Positions 48,955 to 60,902 of a DNA stretch of 64,000 nt are shown here, piece after piece; positions within the stretch are counted from its first letter, which is position 1, and each line of letters starts with the position of its first letter. The stretch lies in the NCBI GenBank assembly GCA_016584495.1, contig WAID01000005.1, forward strand, positions 682,501 through 746,500, in the 5' to 3' direction. Both the position numbers and the translations under genes were made by a program. This DNA is from Celoporthe dispersa. Its lineage: Eukaryota; Ascomycota; Sordariomycetes; Diaporthales; Cryphonectriaceae. Under the pieces are notes generated by a model. It had not been told where the DNA came from, did no database searches, and saw only the letters and a program-made list of their open reading frames with translations.

Positions 48955-49872
48955 ACCTTGTGATGACAGGGAACCTCTGGATACACAGGTCAGCGCGATG
49001 AGAGAGAGACACCGACCCTCTATCCGGCGGCGCGGTTTATAGGCATCCACTTCCAGCCTGCACGCTCTCATCATCCAGATAGAGATGCTCCATCTCGACG
49101 GGAAACCGTCCGAGACTTGCGATGGAGCGGCGGCGTAAGCTTCCGGTTTCTGGGTAGGGAGGTCCAAGCACGTGTGAGGTCCCTCACCGCAGCATCTGCT
49201 GGACAGCACCGGCACTTTCCCTCCACCGCCAGGTCGTAGACATGTAAAGTGCTTTCATACAGTACAGGCAACAGCTCTGCATGATATCTGCATGACAAAT
49301 TCCCCCATCGTAGCGTGTGTGGAAGGAGGACGCAGCGGTTTGGCTGTCCTGCAGACGCTCAGGCATCAAGCTTCCGGCCGGTGAACGGCCATCGGTCGAG
49401 CCAGGGTGGTGAGGCATCTGTCGTGGCGTAGTGTGAGGTTCATGCATTTCTCCGGCAAGATGCTCTGCTTGATTGAACATGGACTGTCCATGGCTGAAGT
49501 CGCACGAAGGTCTTGGTGAGGTTTATGCTTACATAAGTCGAGATAAGGCCGAAAGGGGACTAGCGGCCAACTCCTAGCTCGGTTCTGCCTTTTTGCTCCC
49601 CGGCAGGGCTCTTTACTGCCAGTTTGAGTGACAAGAGGTTCAAAGGTCTCCGTTTCTCCCTTGGAACTTTACCCAGGCAAGAAAGCCCCCCCATCCCCCC
49701 CATTGCGCGCGAGGCCAACGCGACGAGCAAAGTCGCGACGAACCACCACCTTGCCCGGTCCAGTCTCGAAAATCATCCGGCCACCTCTTGGAACCACCCC
49801 AGATCCCCTCCCCCGCCCGCAGCCTCGACCTGCCTCGAGTGCCTCCCGCCAAAAATCCGCTGGGCTGTCACA
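47119..49872. other. Large divergent promoter region with GA microsatellite
   Basis: This 2.7 kb region lies between the divergent Ser/Thr-rich and Gln-rich genes. It contains a T-rich tract near 48360, (GA)n at 48929-48954 and CT-rich sequence. Short open frames do not resemble any family. No RNA gene is found. Confidence 0.5.
48929..48954. repeat. (GA)n microsatellite
   Basis: About 13 GA units in the spacer upstream of the Gln/Pro-rich protein gene. Confidence 0.95.
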
Positions 49873-52186
49873 ATGGCCTCGCCCGCTGAGGCTGCCGTGC
49901 AGGTCAATGGCCATGCTGCTGCAGCTGCTGGCCCGGGGCCGTCGTCCCCATCAGATTCTCAACTCGACGGTCCCACCACCACCAAGCGCAAGCGTGAGGC
50001 CAGCGACGATGGATCAGCAAAGCTCGATGATGCCAACGGGGTCAGGCCCATCGTCAATGATGATCAGCCACTACGCAGCGAGAGGACACTGATTCGCGAC
50101 TATTTTGATGTGCTCCAGAGGTACGCGACAAACCTTTTTTTTTTCTTTTTCGTCGTCTTCCTTTTCCTTTCCTTTTTCTTCTGCATGTCCATACTTTTGT
50201 TTCTTTTGAGACCATGCATACATACCCTGCATCCATCTACCACTTGCTAAATTGCATCCTTTCAGATACGACACGACACCCTCCATCCTCAAGCGACCAC
50301 TTCCAGACGCTTCTGCAGCCGACGAGCCACAGTCCAAGCGACACAAGTCCGACGAGGATGGCCCTACACCCCGGTGCATCGAGGACAAGGTTCATCAGGA
50401 TGCCTACAAGTTGCTCGACCAGCTCGTTCTAGACCTCAAGAAGGTTATTGATGATCGCGCTGCCGAGCTGCGATCCGCAGATCCTACCGATGGCGCCACC
50501 AGCCTTGATGAAGACGACCTCATCCAGCTCAATAAGTTGAGGGAGAAGGCCCTTGATATGCACAACAGGGAGATGTCTTATCCCGGCAACGCGCCAGCCA
50601 CCGATGCTGACGCCTTCGAGAATTTCGATGATCTCGTGCAGAAACCCGCCGCTGACAACACAGTCCTGACCGTCTTCGGCCAAGCACCACAAGGACGACA
50701 CCTGTTTTCCAGTCTTCCGAAACGACACCACGGCGAGGATGCGGGCGGCGCTCCGAAGCCGCCGGCCGATGCCCAGCTCCCGTATGGCATGTCCATGACA
50801 ACCGTCCTTCCGCCAGCGGTGCACCAGAAGCCCGCTCGAGTGCCGACCTTGGGTGAACTATTTCCCTCACACGTCACGTTTCCCTCCCTGGAGGCGCCGA
50901 AGACTCTCAAGGCACACACCAAGGGCAAGTTGTTGGGATTCTACCACCCCGAGCTAACAGAACGGGCGACACACCGCCACGACAAGGACTCGTATTTCGT
51001 CAAGGAGCTCACCACCGGCGTCTGGCTGGACTACAGCAATGCGACGCCGGGCCACAAGGATAAGGATCGCCAACGGGACATGGCCTCAGGCCAGAAGCCT
51101 TCTTCCATCGACGTCGAGGTCACGGAGATGGAAGCTCTATTCCGCGGGGCCTTCTCGAGCTTCGCACCGGAGAGGGACGACAGCGGTGCGGTCATCTCGT
51201 CGGGCGAGGTTGGCCGTGTGTGGTACCAGCGTCTGGGATACCGGTACATGCAACAGCTAATCGCAGCCGAGTTGCCTGACGACGAAAATGTCGAGGCGGA
51301 CCGTCCGGCTGCCTTTACCGAGATCGAGGAAGATGAGATTGCCAAGGCTCTTGAGAACTGGGATGATAGCCTCGTCGACCCGAGCCTGACCGATGACGAG
51401 GCGCCGGCCAAGAAGACGGAGGTAGAGAAGGAGGTTGACGATACCCTGCAGGAGATCTCGGATCTCATCGAGACGCTGTCTTCCTACCAGAGAAACCGAC
51501 ATCTGACCCTGCCGACCAGCCAGAACCGAGGCACGGCCGACCCCACCAAGCCCGACATGATGCATGGCTCACCGTTCCAGGAGCCCTCTGAGGAGGAGAG
51601 AGAGACATATGAGATGCTAAAGGACCAGCTTGCAGTGATCATCTCAAGCCTGCCCCCGTATGCCGTCGCTCGCCTGAACTCCGACAAGCTGGAGGAGCTG
51701 AATGTGAGCACCAAGATCGAGGTGAGGAGCGACGTGTACAAGGGTGTGATGGAAGAGGACGAGGCCGCTGCAAGACTCCGGCAGCATCAGCAGCAACAGG
51801 CGGCACAGGCGGCACAGACCCCAAGGCAGGCACAACGGACCCCGAGCTACCACAATGCCACGCCGTACCAATCCGGCCAGCAGTTCAATCACCGCCAGTT
51901 CCAGATGCCCAACCAGACACCGGTGCCTGTGCCAAATCATTATCGGCAATCTCCTGTGCGCAACCACATACCCCCATCCTACTCGCGCCAGGTGTCTGCT
52001 CCTATACCGGGCATGCCAGCCCCACAGCAACGACCACCGACAGGACAGCCTTTTGCGAGACCGAACGGATGGAATCCTCAGCAGCCCATGCAGCCGCTCA
52101 GGAATTATGGTACGCCGGGTGCTGTTCCAGCGTACCAAGGCACCCCAGGGCAACAGCAGCAGCAGCAACAGCAGCAGCAACAACAA

Positions 52187-52231
<45 letters not shown>

Positions 52232-52993
52232 CAACAACAACAACGGCCTGCCTCCAGCTATCAACAGCAGCATGTACAACAGCCTGGGACGCCCGGTCGT
52301 TATGGCCAAGCTTATCCGGGCTATAATCCGCAGCAGCCTCAGCCCGGCATGCAGCCTCAGTATCAGCAACAGCCCGGTAACATGACGCCGCACATGAACG
52401 GAACGATGCAGACGAGGACTATGTCTCCACAAATGTCACCATACCAGAGCGCGCAGGGCTACTCGCCACGGCCTGGTCAACCGCCCATGCCTCAGGCGCG
52501 GCCTTATGGAACGCCCGGACAGCCAGGCGGGCATCCTGCAAGCATCCCTCGCTTTCCTTCGAACGGCGCGCAGCCCAGCTCCCAGAGCCCTGGGCCAGCA
52601 GGCACACAGCCTGCATGGGCCGGCCAGATGTCACCTGAGCAACGGTATCAGCATCAACTGCAGCAAAGGAACCAGGTCATCGGGCGAATGAATCAGTTCA
52701 ACGAGAAGATGCAGCAAAGCCATCACGGGGTTGCCGGCCTCGGCGGGATCGGCCTTGGAGGGCCTCCCGTCGATTACCAGAAGCTGGCACAGTTTCGAGC
52801 CAACATGCCCGGCGGCATTGGTCAAACCTCACCGAGTCCTAGGCTGCCAGGTGCGGCGGCACCGCCACCACCGGCCGGCATGAACGGCGTGCCTCAGCAG
52901 ATGACGTCGCCAAGCCCGGGTCCCCTACAGGGAGCCACACCCTCGCCGGCACCGTCTGCAAACGTACAGGCGAAACCACCAACGCCTGTCTGA
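49873..52993 (+). CDS. Gln/Pro-rich nuclear-looking protein with polyglutamine tract
   Basis: I cannot assign a family with confidence. Exons are 49873-50120 and 50266-52993, giving 991 residues with an intact frame. The N-terminus has two basic patches that could be nuclear signals (TTTKRKREASDD and QSKRHKSDED). A conserved-looking central domain (about residues 280-500) includes GKLLGFYHPELTERATH, VKELTTGVWLDYSNATP and GRVWYQRLGYRYMQQLIAAE. A helical block after it has long charged runs. The last 400 residues are Gln/Pro/Gly-rich with 25 consecutive Gln, one Pro, then 5 Gln. Such layouts are seen in transcription coactivators and chromatin-complex subunits. The role is inference only. Confidence 0.85.
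52151..52243 (+). repeat. Polyglutamine-encoding CAG/CAA tract
   Basis: Twenty-five consecutive Gln codons (52151-52225), one CCA, then five CAA. The mix of CAG and CAA breaks the pure repeat and should limit slippage. Confidence 0.95.
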
Positions 52994-53908
52994 TACCATC
53001 ATACCGGACGGACTATCAAGATAGATGTAGATGAAAAGATTGGGATGAGTGTACGGTGTCACAGCATCAAGGGAGGGGTTTTGGGAGGGGCAGACATTCT
53101 TTGATCATCCCATACCCGGGTTAGGTCGCGGCGTTTTGAGAGTTTGTCTGGCTTACCACCAGTTTGTCATTTCAAAAGGGAGGTCTGGTCATGTCTTTTT
53201 CCCCCACCTCTCTTGGTCTGAAGAGGCGGATCGCTATGTTTTGATTCCAAGGGCGGGGCAGGGAAGCGGAGTTCGATACAGTCAGTGTGTATGTTGTGCG
53301 CACCTCCCTATACCACACCCCCTCTTACCAGATGGACTATGTACAAGAATTTTTCTTTTCTTTTCTCTGTCTTTCTCTCTTGCTAGTCTTGATGCAGATA
53401 TCTTGTAAGGCAAGAATGCAGCCACTGCTAATAGAAAAGTTCTATTCCCGTTCATGTCTCCCATCCTCGACCACCGTGCCTGTTCATAGTGAAGCCAGCC
53501 AGCCAGCCAGTCCGCCAGTCCAGTGGAGAATGTCAGTCTTCTACCGGGTCCATGCACCGGGTCCGACTGAGGCCTCGGCGGCCCAGAGCTGACCACCTGC
53601 GGTCACCCTGAGCAGAGCATAGCGCGCAAGGTCAGCAGCCTACGCTATCCCGTGCCTCTCACCCTGGGGCAGGTTTCGCTGGATGTCTACGTGTTAACGA
53701 AAAGTTTTGAGAGGAGTGAAATTTTTATTTTTATTTTTATTTATTTTTTATTTGCCTCTTTTCATGTACATGCGCAACGCTCATCATTAAATACATTTCA
53801 TCGTCATAGCACAAAAGGTCTCGGGTATCAGGGGGTTTTTTTTTTTTTGTTTTCTTGTACACGAGAAACCTCGCCGAGGAGACGGCGATGATAGCAACAG
53901 CATCTTGC
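52994..53908. other. Convergent 3' flanks
   Basis: Between the Gln/Pro-rich gene (plus) and the RMD1-family gene (minus). It has T-rich and TTTTA-repeat sequence near 53725-53750 and a short CAGC tandem near 53495. No gene is supported. Confidence 0.55.
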
Positions 53909-55374
53909 TCATCCTGCCACGGCCGGCTCCGCTCGCCTCAGCGAGGCCCGCCTGGCCTCCTCTCTGTCTTCTTTCTCTGCAGGTCCGGCCGCCATGTACT
54001 CCCTCCACAGGTGGAACAGCTCGAATCCGATCTCGATAGCGATGAGCACGATGATGATCCACTCGAGGCGGGCGCTGTGGGTGGAGTGCAGCATCTCGCG
54101 GAACGTCTCGAGCATGGAGTCGGCGTAGTCCATGCGCTGGTTGAGACGCGGATGCGCGAGGGGACGTCGAGGGCCTTGCCGACCTGGTCGTAGATGCTGT
54201 CGAGCTTGAGCTCGGCGCGCTGGTCCCAGAACTTGTCGGGCAGGGAGTCGGTCAGCTCGGAGAAGAAGTTGAGCTGGGAGCGCAGGCGCAGCAGCTCGCC
54301 CGTGCGCTGGAGGATCTCGGGCATGCGCACGCGCAGCCGGCCGCCCTCGAGCTGGGCGGGCAGCTCCTCGGTCCGCTCGAGGTAGGCGCTGAGGAGGGTC
54401 TCGAGGACGGCGACCTTTGTGCTCCGGGCCAGGCCCGACGAGAAGGCGATCTTGGCGCGCCCCATGTCGGTCGGGTCGGGGTCGGCGGCGCCCTCGTCCC
54501 GCCGGGTGCCCAGCACGACCAGGTCGCCGCGCATCAGGCTCCACGACGTGGCTGGGTCCATCTCGAACTCGAGCTTCTCCGTCATGTCGTCCCGGTCCAT
54601 CTGCGCGACGTACGAGTTCTGGTGGGCGGACGCGAGGAAGCCCGTGGCGAGCTCGATGCCCTTCTCGGGCGGCAGGCCCCAGGTGACGACGGTGCCCGTC
54701 TCGAAGATGAAGAAGTCGCCGGGCCCGCCGCGCACGCCGGCGTGGACAACCTCCTCGTCGTCAAAGTCCAGGCCATCCGGGTCGATCAGGTAGTGCTGGT
54801 CCTGGAGGGAGCGCACGACAGCCTTCATGTCGAAGGACTCGGCAACGCAGATGGCGCATATGGTGCTGCTGTAGTCCTTGCCCGGCTCGCCCTGCCCGCC
54901 GCGGGTGGCCTTGGGGGGCTTGCCGCTGGACCGCTGGGCGAGCGAGGCCACACGGCGGAGGGGGTCGCGGAGCTTCCTCTTGGTGGCGCCACCACTGCTG
55001 CTGCTGCTGCCGCCGCCGCCGCCGCCGCCTCCAGCACCAGCGGGCCTGGCCGTCTTCCTCCTGTTGTTCCCTCCCCCATGCTGACTGTTCTGCTGATGAG
55101 CATGCTGCTGGGTATGGTCGGGACGTGCCTCCGAGGTTCCGACATCGGTCGAGAGGAAGGGGGAGGAGGAGGTTGTGGTGGCGTCACCGCTGCCGTCCCT
55201 GGAGAGACGAAGGTTCGACGTGAAGAAGAAGCGCTGTCGGGGTCGGAAGGCAGCTGAGGTCTGGTGGAGGAGGGAGCGCTGGCTGCAGGAGAGAGGGCGT
55301 GAGGCGGTGGACCGGGCGGCGGCCTGGAGGCCGTGACAGAGGGTTGCTGCTACCTGGGATTGAGGGAAGCGCAT
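53909..55374 (-). CDS. RMD1/RMND1-family (DUF155) membrane protein (one apparent frameshift)
   Basis: Family members include yeast RMD1, S. pombe Sif2 and mitochondrial RMND1; the last supports mitochondrial translation. About 488 residues after correction. The N-terminus is Arg/Ser-rich without acids, so mitochondrial targeting is likely. A Gly/Ser run (about residues 115-132) precedes the domain. The domain carries STICAICVAESFDMKAVVRS, DFDDEEVVHA, DFFIFETGTVVTWGLPPEKG and LNFFSELTDSLPDKFWD. The membrane segment WIIIVLIAIEIGFELFHLW lies near the C-terminus. The frame breaks near 54144-54146. One base seems missing between PSRIR and LNQRMDYADSMLETF; without it the membrane helix would be lost. 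The G/C bases there are not a long run. Confidence 0.85.
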
Positions 55375-57329
55375 ATTGATGTCGTGTTAGCCATTGAGGG
55401 GTGGAAGGGCTGGAAGGTGGAAGATAATGGTGACGTGAAGGGTGGTAGCAGGCTGGCTTTCCTGCTCCAAGTCTTCGCAGGAGGGCTGCCTGGTTGGAGG
55501 GTGGTGTCGACGAGAGAGCAGCAGCAGCCCTCTCCCCCCAAAAAAAATTGAAGGCGTTTGGCGTAGACAAGAGAAGGTTGGCTTATCGTTATCGTAGCTC
55601 AAGCCTGCGGGGGGCCAATGGCATAACACCGCTGCAGCGCCCGTTTTAGGCCTAACCACCACCAACACGGGCTGATTCTCAGTACGAGTGCGCTATGGAT
55701 ACTCAAGCAGGCAGGGTGTTGACTTGGCGGCCCGTGATTGCAGCTTGACAACATATGTGTGCACTGCCCATTCCGCATCATCGTTCAGCCAGGGACGACG
55801 AATGAAATTCTTGACTCGAGATCTAAGGTAAGTCTGGGTCCCCCGCGGATTCATCAAGTCAGCAACTTGTCCTAGATGTTTGCACCTGAGACGTGTAGCA
55901 CCGACCAGCTTGTGTGAAGCCATCCGGAGAGACCTGACCCACACACGCGATCAGCACCAGCCCTGAGTATGCTTGTTACTTTCTTCCTGATCTTTCTCAT
56001 CTTCTCTTTCTATTCCCTTCCCCACCCCCCTCCCCTCCCCTTCCTCTTTCCCTCCTCCTTCTTGCTCCCGCCAGCCCGAAGATTTGAAACCTACGCTGAC
56101 GTGCACTGCGATTTCACCCGCCCTCCTCTTCGGGCTGCGGCAGGGCCGATGCGCTGTCAGCAATGAATAACATGCCTACGTCAGGGTGCATGCACTGTCG
56201 ATCAACAAAAGAGGAGCGAATAGGGGTCTATGCGGGGAAGAGGCCGCAAATCCGGAGAAGCGCAACACCATATGAACCATGTAGCGTATGCACTTTGGGT
56301 CTAGAACACAGTAAATAGTGCTCGACAACCATGGAAGGGTGACCCGGCAGGCGGCCTTCCTGCAGCCCAGGATCAAAGCAGAGAGCATCACCAGTCTCAC
56401 CACGGGTCGCATTCGAGACCAGACCATGATGAGCCCAAACATCACCATCAGGTGCAGTCGGCTCAGATGCAACGCTGGAGTAGCAGCAGGTGAGGGTGGT
56501 ACCACCAGCAGTGCCATGTAACTGTAGCTTGCACCTGCCTTCTCCCTGCCCCTCCTCCTCCTCCTTCCTGTCCCTCGACGTGGTACCTTCTCACCTGAGA
56601 AATGAGGAAAGAGCGGGGGTCCACTGACACACACACACACCCTTTCCTTCCTCTGCTCCTCGCACCAGGCCCTCCTCCCTAACCATACTTACTCGCCCAC
56701 CCACCACCCCGAGCTTCTTCCCCTCGGACCGACCGACCCCTCCATCTTGAACCTTCTTACCGTACTATGTGAATCCTTCCTGCTCAGACCCCGCCGTGCC
56801 ACGACAGGCTTATTACCGCCGTGTGCCGCCGTTACATGCACTAGACGCGCCCCGCAACGGCAGCTGCAGGCCCTGCACATCACCCCACTCGCGCGACCTG
56901 ACATCACGAGGCATCAGCTCGACACTTCATGTCGTCACACTGCCTGAGCCGACAACACGCCAACGCGCCAACGCACGCACACAGCACACACAGCACACAC
57001 ACACACGGTATCAGCCCTGCGTGGTGCTGAGATTTGGTGGTGAGATGATCTAGATGTACATGTCTATATCAATATATTTCGTCTATATGCACATGTATAT
57101 ATAGAGAGAGGAGCTGTCACCCTCCCCTGATCGCTGCCTGCCCACACTCCCCTCCTGCCTGGCCCTCTTCCTGCCCCCTCCGCTCTCAGGCTCTGATGCC
57201 TCCTGTTACGAGTGCCATCCCCATCTTACGAGACAGCAATACTGCTAAACCTACTCACCCACACCTGCAACCTCTCCCTCCCCGCTTTTCCCCACACGCA
57301 CCACCGACACCACCACCTTCACAACCACC
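55375..57329. other. Large divergent promoter region
   Basis: About 2 kb between the RMD1-family gene and tubulin cofactor C. It contains C-rich and CA-rich stretches (near 56629-56641 and 56975-57005) and TATA-like sequence near 57055-57105. No gene is supported. Confidence 0.5.
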
Positions 57330-58752
57330 ATGCAGTCAGTACTGTACGGACCCACGGCTTACGATGGCGCTTTCAAAGGTCTGAAGCCCGCCATGGATCC
57401 CAAGGAGCAGTTTTACAGGCGCTTTGAGGCCCAAGCAACAGGTCTGTCCCCCTTTCCTCCCTCCCCCGCTTCCAGGCCAGGTCTCGGTTGCTGGCACCAG
57501 GAGGTGGGACTTGCACTGATGCAACGCCTCTTCAGCCCTCCAAGATGACATCGCAAACCTAGGCGACATAGCCGTCACGGGCGGCGAGCGCAAGGACGCC
57601 ACCGACCATATCCTTGCCTCCATCTCACGCCTCACAAACGAAGTCTCGGACGCATCAGAGTTCGCTCCTCCGCGCGATCAGATGATTTACACCCAGGTAC
57701 GTGAAGGTGCCTCCCTGACGGTGAAGGATACAACAGATGGCACCACCACGGGCTCGCTCGCTCACGCACCCACGTATAGGCCCTCAAGGCACTCCGCGAA
57801 CAGCTCAACATCCAGACCTCCCGACTTGGTCCAGACAGGAACCGCTTCTCTTTCAGCGCTAAGTCCAAGGAGAAGTTCTTGTCGTCCTCCCCGCCAGCTA
57901 CCAAAGACCCGGCTGCCGGGCCCGACGCGAGTGATGCTGCCGTCTCCCAGCCAGAGGAGGACGGCCTCGGCGACCTGCCCAGGTTCGACAACACCAAGGG
58001 CAAGAATTACAATGCCGAGATGGCCTCCCAGACCGGTACCGGCATCCGCAAGCCGTCCTTCTCCGCCGCCCGCGACATTGATATCTCATCCCACCAGGAG
58101 ATGCACATCATCCTGCCTGCGACAGCTAGCCGGGCTACCACCTCGGGGAGCATCACAGATCTGCAGCGGTGCGTGCTCGACATGTCTGTGCCTACGCTGC
58201 ACCAGAGGGACGAGGAGTCCAAGAAGAAGGTTCGTCCCAAGGCGAGCCCGTTTGCCAGCCTCGCCATCAAGAACATATCGCGAAGCCTGATCGTCGCCGG
58301 CCACGTGGCTGGCCCCGCGCATATCACCGGCGTGAGGGACTCCGTGCTCGTGGTAAATGCGAGGCAGGTGCGGATCCACGAGTGTGAGAACGTCAGCGTG
58401 TATCTGTGGGCGGGTAGCCGACCTATCATTGAGGATTGCCAGGGGGTGAGGTTTGCAGAGATCCCGAGCTGCTACGTACGTCCTCCCTGACCCCGTTCAG
58501 CCCTGTCTGTCTTGCCACGGTCAAGAGGAGAACTGACACGCCCAGCAGTTGACTAATGGTCAGGAGCCTCCCAACAACCAATGGGACCAGGTCGACGACT
58601 TCAACTGGCTCAAAACCGAGGCCTCGCCCAACTGGAAGACCATCACGGGACAAGACGAGGGGCATATCCCTGCGGAGTTCTGGGAGACGACTGTGCGCGG
58701 GGGACCGTCGCTGAGCACAAATGACATCCTCAGGAAGGCCGGAGTCCTGTGA
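57330..58752 (+). CDS. CIN2: Tubulin-folding cofactor C (TBCC domain)
   Basis: Stimulates GTP hydrolysis by beta-tubulin in the cofactor D/E complex, releasing folded tubulin dimers. There are four exons: 57330-57441, 57536-57696, 57780-58475 and 58549-58752, giving 390 residues, all in frame. The N-terminal spectrin-like helices include MDPKEQFYRRFEAQATALQ. The C-terminal beta-helix TBCC domain contains SLIVAGHVAGPAHITGV and NARQVRIHECENVSVYLWAG. The QVRIH arginine is the position used as the GAP-type arginine in the TBCC/RP2 family. The domain ends with IIEDCQGVRFAE and the usual DDFNWLK region after the last intron. A second Met at 57391 (MDPKEQ) is a possible alternative start, close to where many homologues begin. 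Confidence 0.92.
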
Positions 58753-59330
58753 AAATCGACAGGCGGCACTGATTCCTTTTTGTGTGGGAGCTCTTTGCCC
58801 AAAGTAGGTTTTTTCCTGAGGCATGTTTCTCGGCCAGCTTGCAAGGCGTTGGGTTGGACTCAGGAGGGCAGCATCACAAGGCGCACCAGGGGCGGAAATC
58901 CCAACTGTTAAGCAATAAAACAAAATCCAAGTGGGCCAAAGCCTGTGCATTAGCAGCGCGGAGCTGAAAGGCTCGGAGAGCAGTATCTAATCGCAGATGG
59001 TATCATAATCGAGCAGTCTCCTCCCCACCCGTCCTTTTACTTTCCTGATTATCCACCATGTCTTGAATCCATCGTGATGGGCACATCAGGGCACATGGCC
59101 CCAGCTAAGAAGATTGACGGCCGCCCCGGCCCACGAATCTCTGAGAACACCAGATCCGCCTCAAGCTATGTATGCCCTGGCCTTCCAGAACGTGCCCGAG
59201 CCTGTCAGGGTAGCGCCTGCGTGATACCTCGTCCCACCGCCTTCAGTCTTGTCTCCCCCGCGGGCCTGGCCATGATCACGGCCATCGGCCGCGCCATCGA
59301 GCTGTGCCCATGGCAGGGACACCTCCGGGA
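58753..59330. other. Convergent 3' flanks of cofactor C and the acidic protein gene
   Basis: About 0.6 kb. A minus-strand frame at 59161-59397 continues the acidic protein in another frame and may be its true C-terminus (reads DPLYPDNGSEHSGAGGLDDL). Confidence 0.5.
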
Positions 59331-60800
59331 TCAGATCATCCAGGCCGCCAGCCCCAGAGTGCTCGGACCCGTTGTCCGGGTAGAGGGGGTCCGACAAAGG
59401 ACAACCTCCTCATCGGCGTCGTGCTGCGCGGCTCCCTCGCTCTTCGGCGCCTCGTCGTCGTCCATGTCTGCATCGCCTCGGCGGCATGGGGTCGTTGTGC
59501 GATCACGATCCTGCGGCGGCAGGGCGGGACCAGACGGGATCGGCTGTTGCGCTACGGCGGGGAGGCCGTGGTCGCCTTCTTCGGCCAGTGCCTCGGTGAC
59601 GGCCGCGTCAACTATGTTGGTCACGATGCTTCTTACGGTAGAGCGGGCCGAGCGGGCTGGCGCTCCTGGCTCCGCGGCGGAGTCCATGATGGCCTTGAGA
59701 ACAGCTTCGACGACAGGAGTCGGCGGCTCCACAGGTGGCCGCACAACTGGCTCGTCCCAGCCGGGTGCGTTGCTTCTGAGTGTCGTGTTCCCCACGGGTG
59801 TCGAGGCGTTGGCGCTTGGGAGTCTGGCCTCCGCGGGCTCTATAGCGGGCTCCCTGGCCTCGATGGTGGAATGAAGGTCCTCTTGGGGGAGGAGCACGGC
59901 AGAGGGTTGGCTGCTCGTTCCAGCTGTGAGATTGAGAGGGGTGCTCAGCTCCTCCGCTGCAGCCTTCTCGTCCTCGTCGATGGTGGAAAGGTGATTGTCC
60001 AGCGGTGTCTCGGCGGGGTCATCGCTGCCTGTTTTGGTAACAGGCTGTGGAACAGATCGTACCTCCGGCCCACGTATCACGACATCATCCTCAGCCACTG
60101 TGATATCTGCGATAGACTGCTGCCGGTCAACTAGCACTGATGGCTCCTCCTCCCTCTCAAAATTAAGGCCGTGATCGTCTGGTGGAGAGACATGATAAGG
60201 TGCTAGGCCGCGCACGTCAGCCGTAGGGCCAGACGCTCCCTCTTTTGTCTCCCTTGACGTACAGTCCTCTCTGTCCCGGGCAGCGTCCATAAAGAGAGGC
60301 TGAGGTATCGGCAAATTTAGCCCGTCCTCGACAGTATGGTCGTGGCTGGCCAGCGGTGGGGTGGTATTTGCGCCTTCGTCGCCCACACCATCGTTCTGTA
60401 ACTTTCTCTTCTTGCAGAAGGGTGCATCCGCGGAGCCAGAAATGCTTCGACGGCGACGAGATGGACGGCTCGCATGTTGCAACTCAGCTTTAGCCGCCAG
60501 CGAGACCGCCGCAACATCTCCTACGCCTTGTATGGAATCCGCTTCAGGGTGTCCAAGCGTCAGCGGCACATTCTCGACACTTCGGTCGTGGTTGTCTTGT
60601 CCGGGTTCCATATGAGAGCAGTCGCCATTCTTTGCAGGCGAAGCCGGCTCTTCAGCCTCTGCCACTGACACAGCTTCCCCACCACGAAGAATAGCCTCAC
60701 CGCCAATCACCTGGGCGGTCCACAGTGCCTGTTCGAAGAGCTGACAATGCTGGGCGGCTTGCGCTCTATCCTCGGAGGCACAGTCAAAGGGTATGCCCAT
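59331..60800 (-). CDS. Acidic low-complexity protein, unassigned; possibly the 3' part of the MED9 gene
   Basis: I do not recognise the family. The 489 residues from the first ATG (60800, MGIPFDCASEDRAQ) are rich in Glu, Asp, Ala and Pro. Two basic patches could act as nuclear signals (RPSRRRRSISG and CKKRKLQ). No domain is clear. The open frame extends upstream from 60800 to the MED9 stop at 60903-60905, and MED9 itself is in the same frame. Only a single TAG therefore separates the two. The C-terminus is uncertain, because a one-base shift near 59400 (a TTT on the minus strand) would give a different ending at 59161. Codon choice looks genic throughout. Confidence 0.6.
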   Translation of the reverse strand: MGIPFDCASEDRAQAAQHCQLFEQALWTAQVIGGEAILRGGEAVSVAEAEEPASPAKNGDCSHMEPGQDNHDRSVENVPLTLGHPEADSIQGVGDVAAVSLAAKAELQHASRPSRRRRSISGSADAPFCKKRKLQNDGVGDEGANTTPPLASHDHTVEDGLNLPIPQPLFMDAARDREDCTSRETKEGASGPTADVRGLAPYHVSPPDDHGLNFEREEEPSVLVDRQQSIADITVAEDDVVIRGPEVRSVPQPVTKTGSDDPAETPLDNHLSTIDEDEKAAAEELSTPLNLTAGTSSQPSAVLLPQEDLHSTIEAREPAIEPAEARLPSANASTPVGNTTLRSNAPGWDEPVVRPPVEPPTPVVEAVLKAIMDSAAEPGAPARSARSTVRSIVTNIVDAAVTEALAEEGDHGLPAVAQQPIPSGPALPPQDRDRTTTPCRRGDADMDDDEAPKSEGAAQHDADEEVVLCRTPSTRTTGPSTLGLAAWMI

Positions 60801-60902
60801 CAAGACCACATCCTCGTCCTCGTCTTGATCTTCTTCAACAAGAGGCAGCTCCTTGGTCTGCGAAACGACAGCAATATCAGCAGGCACGGGGCCTTCAGGT
60901 CT

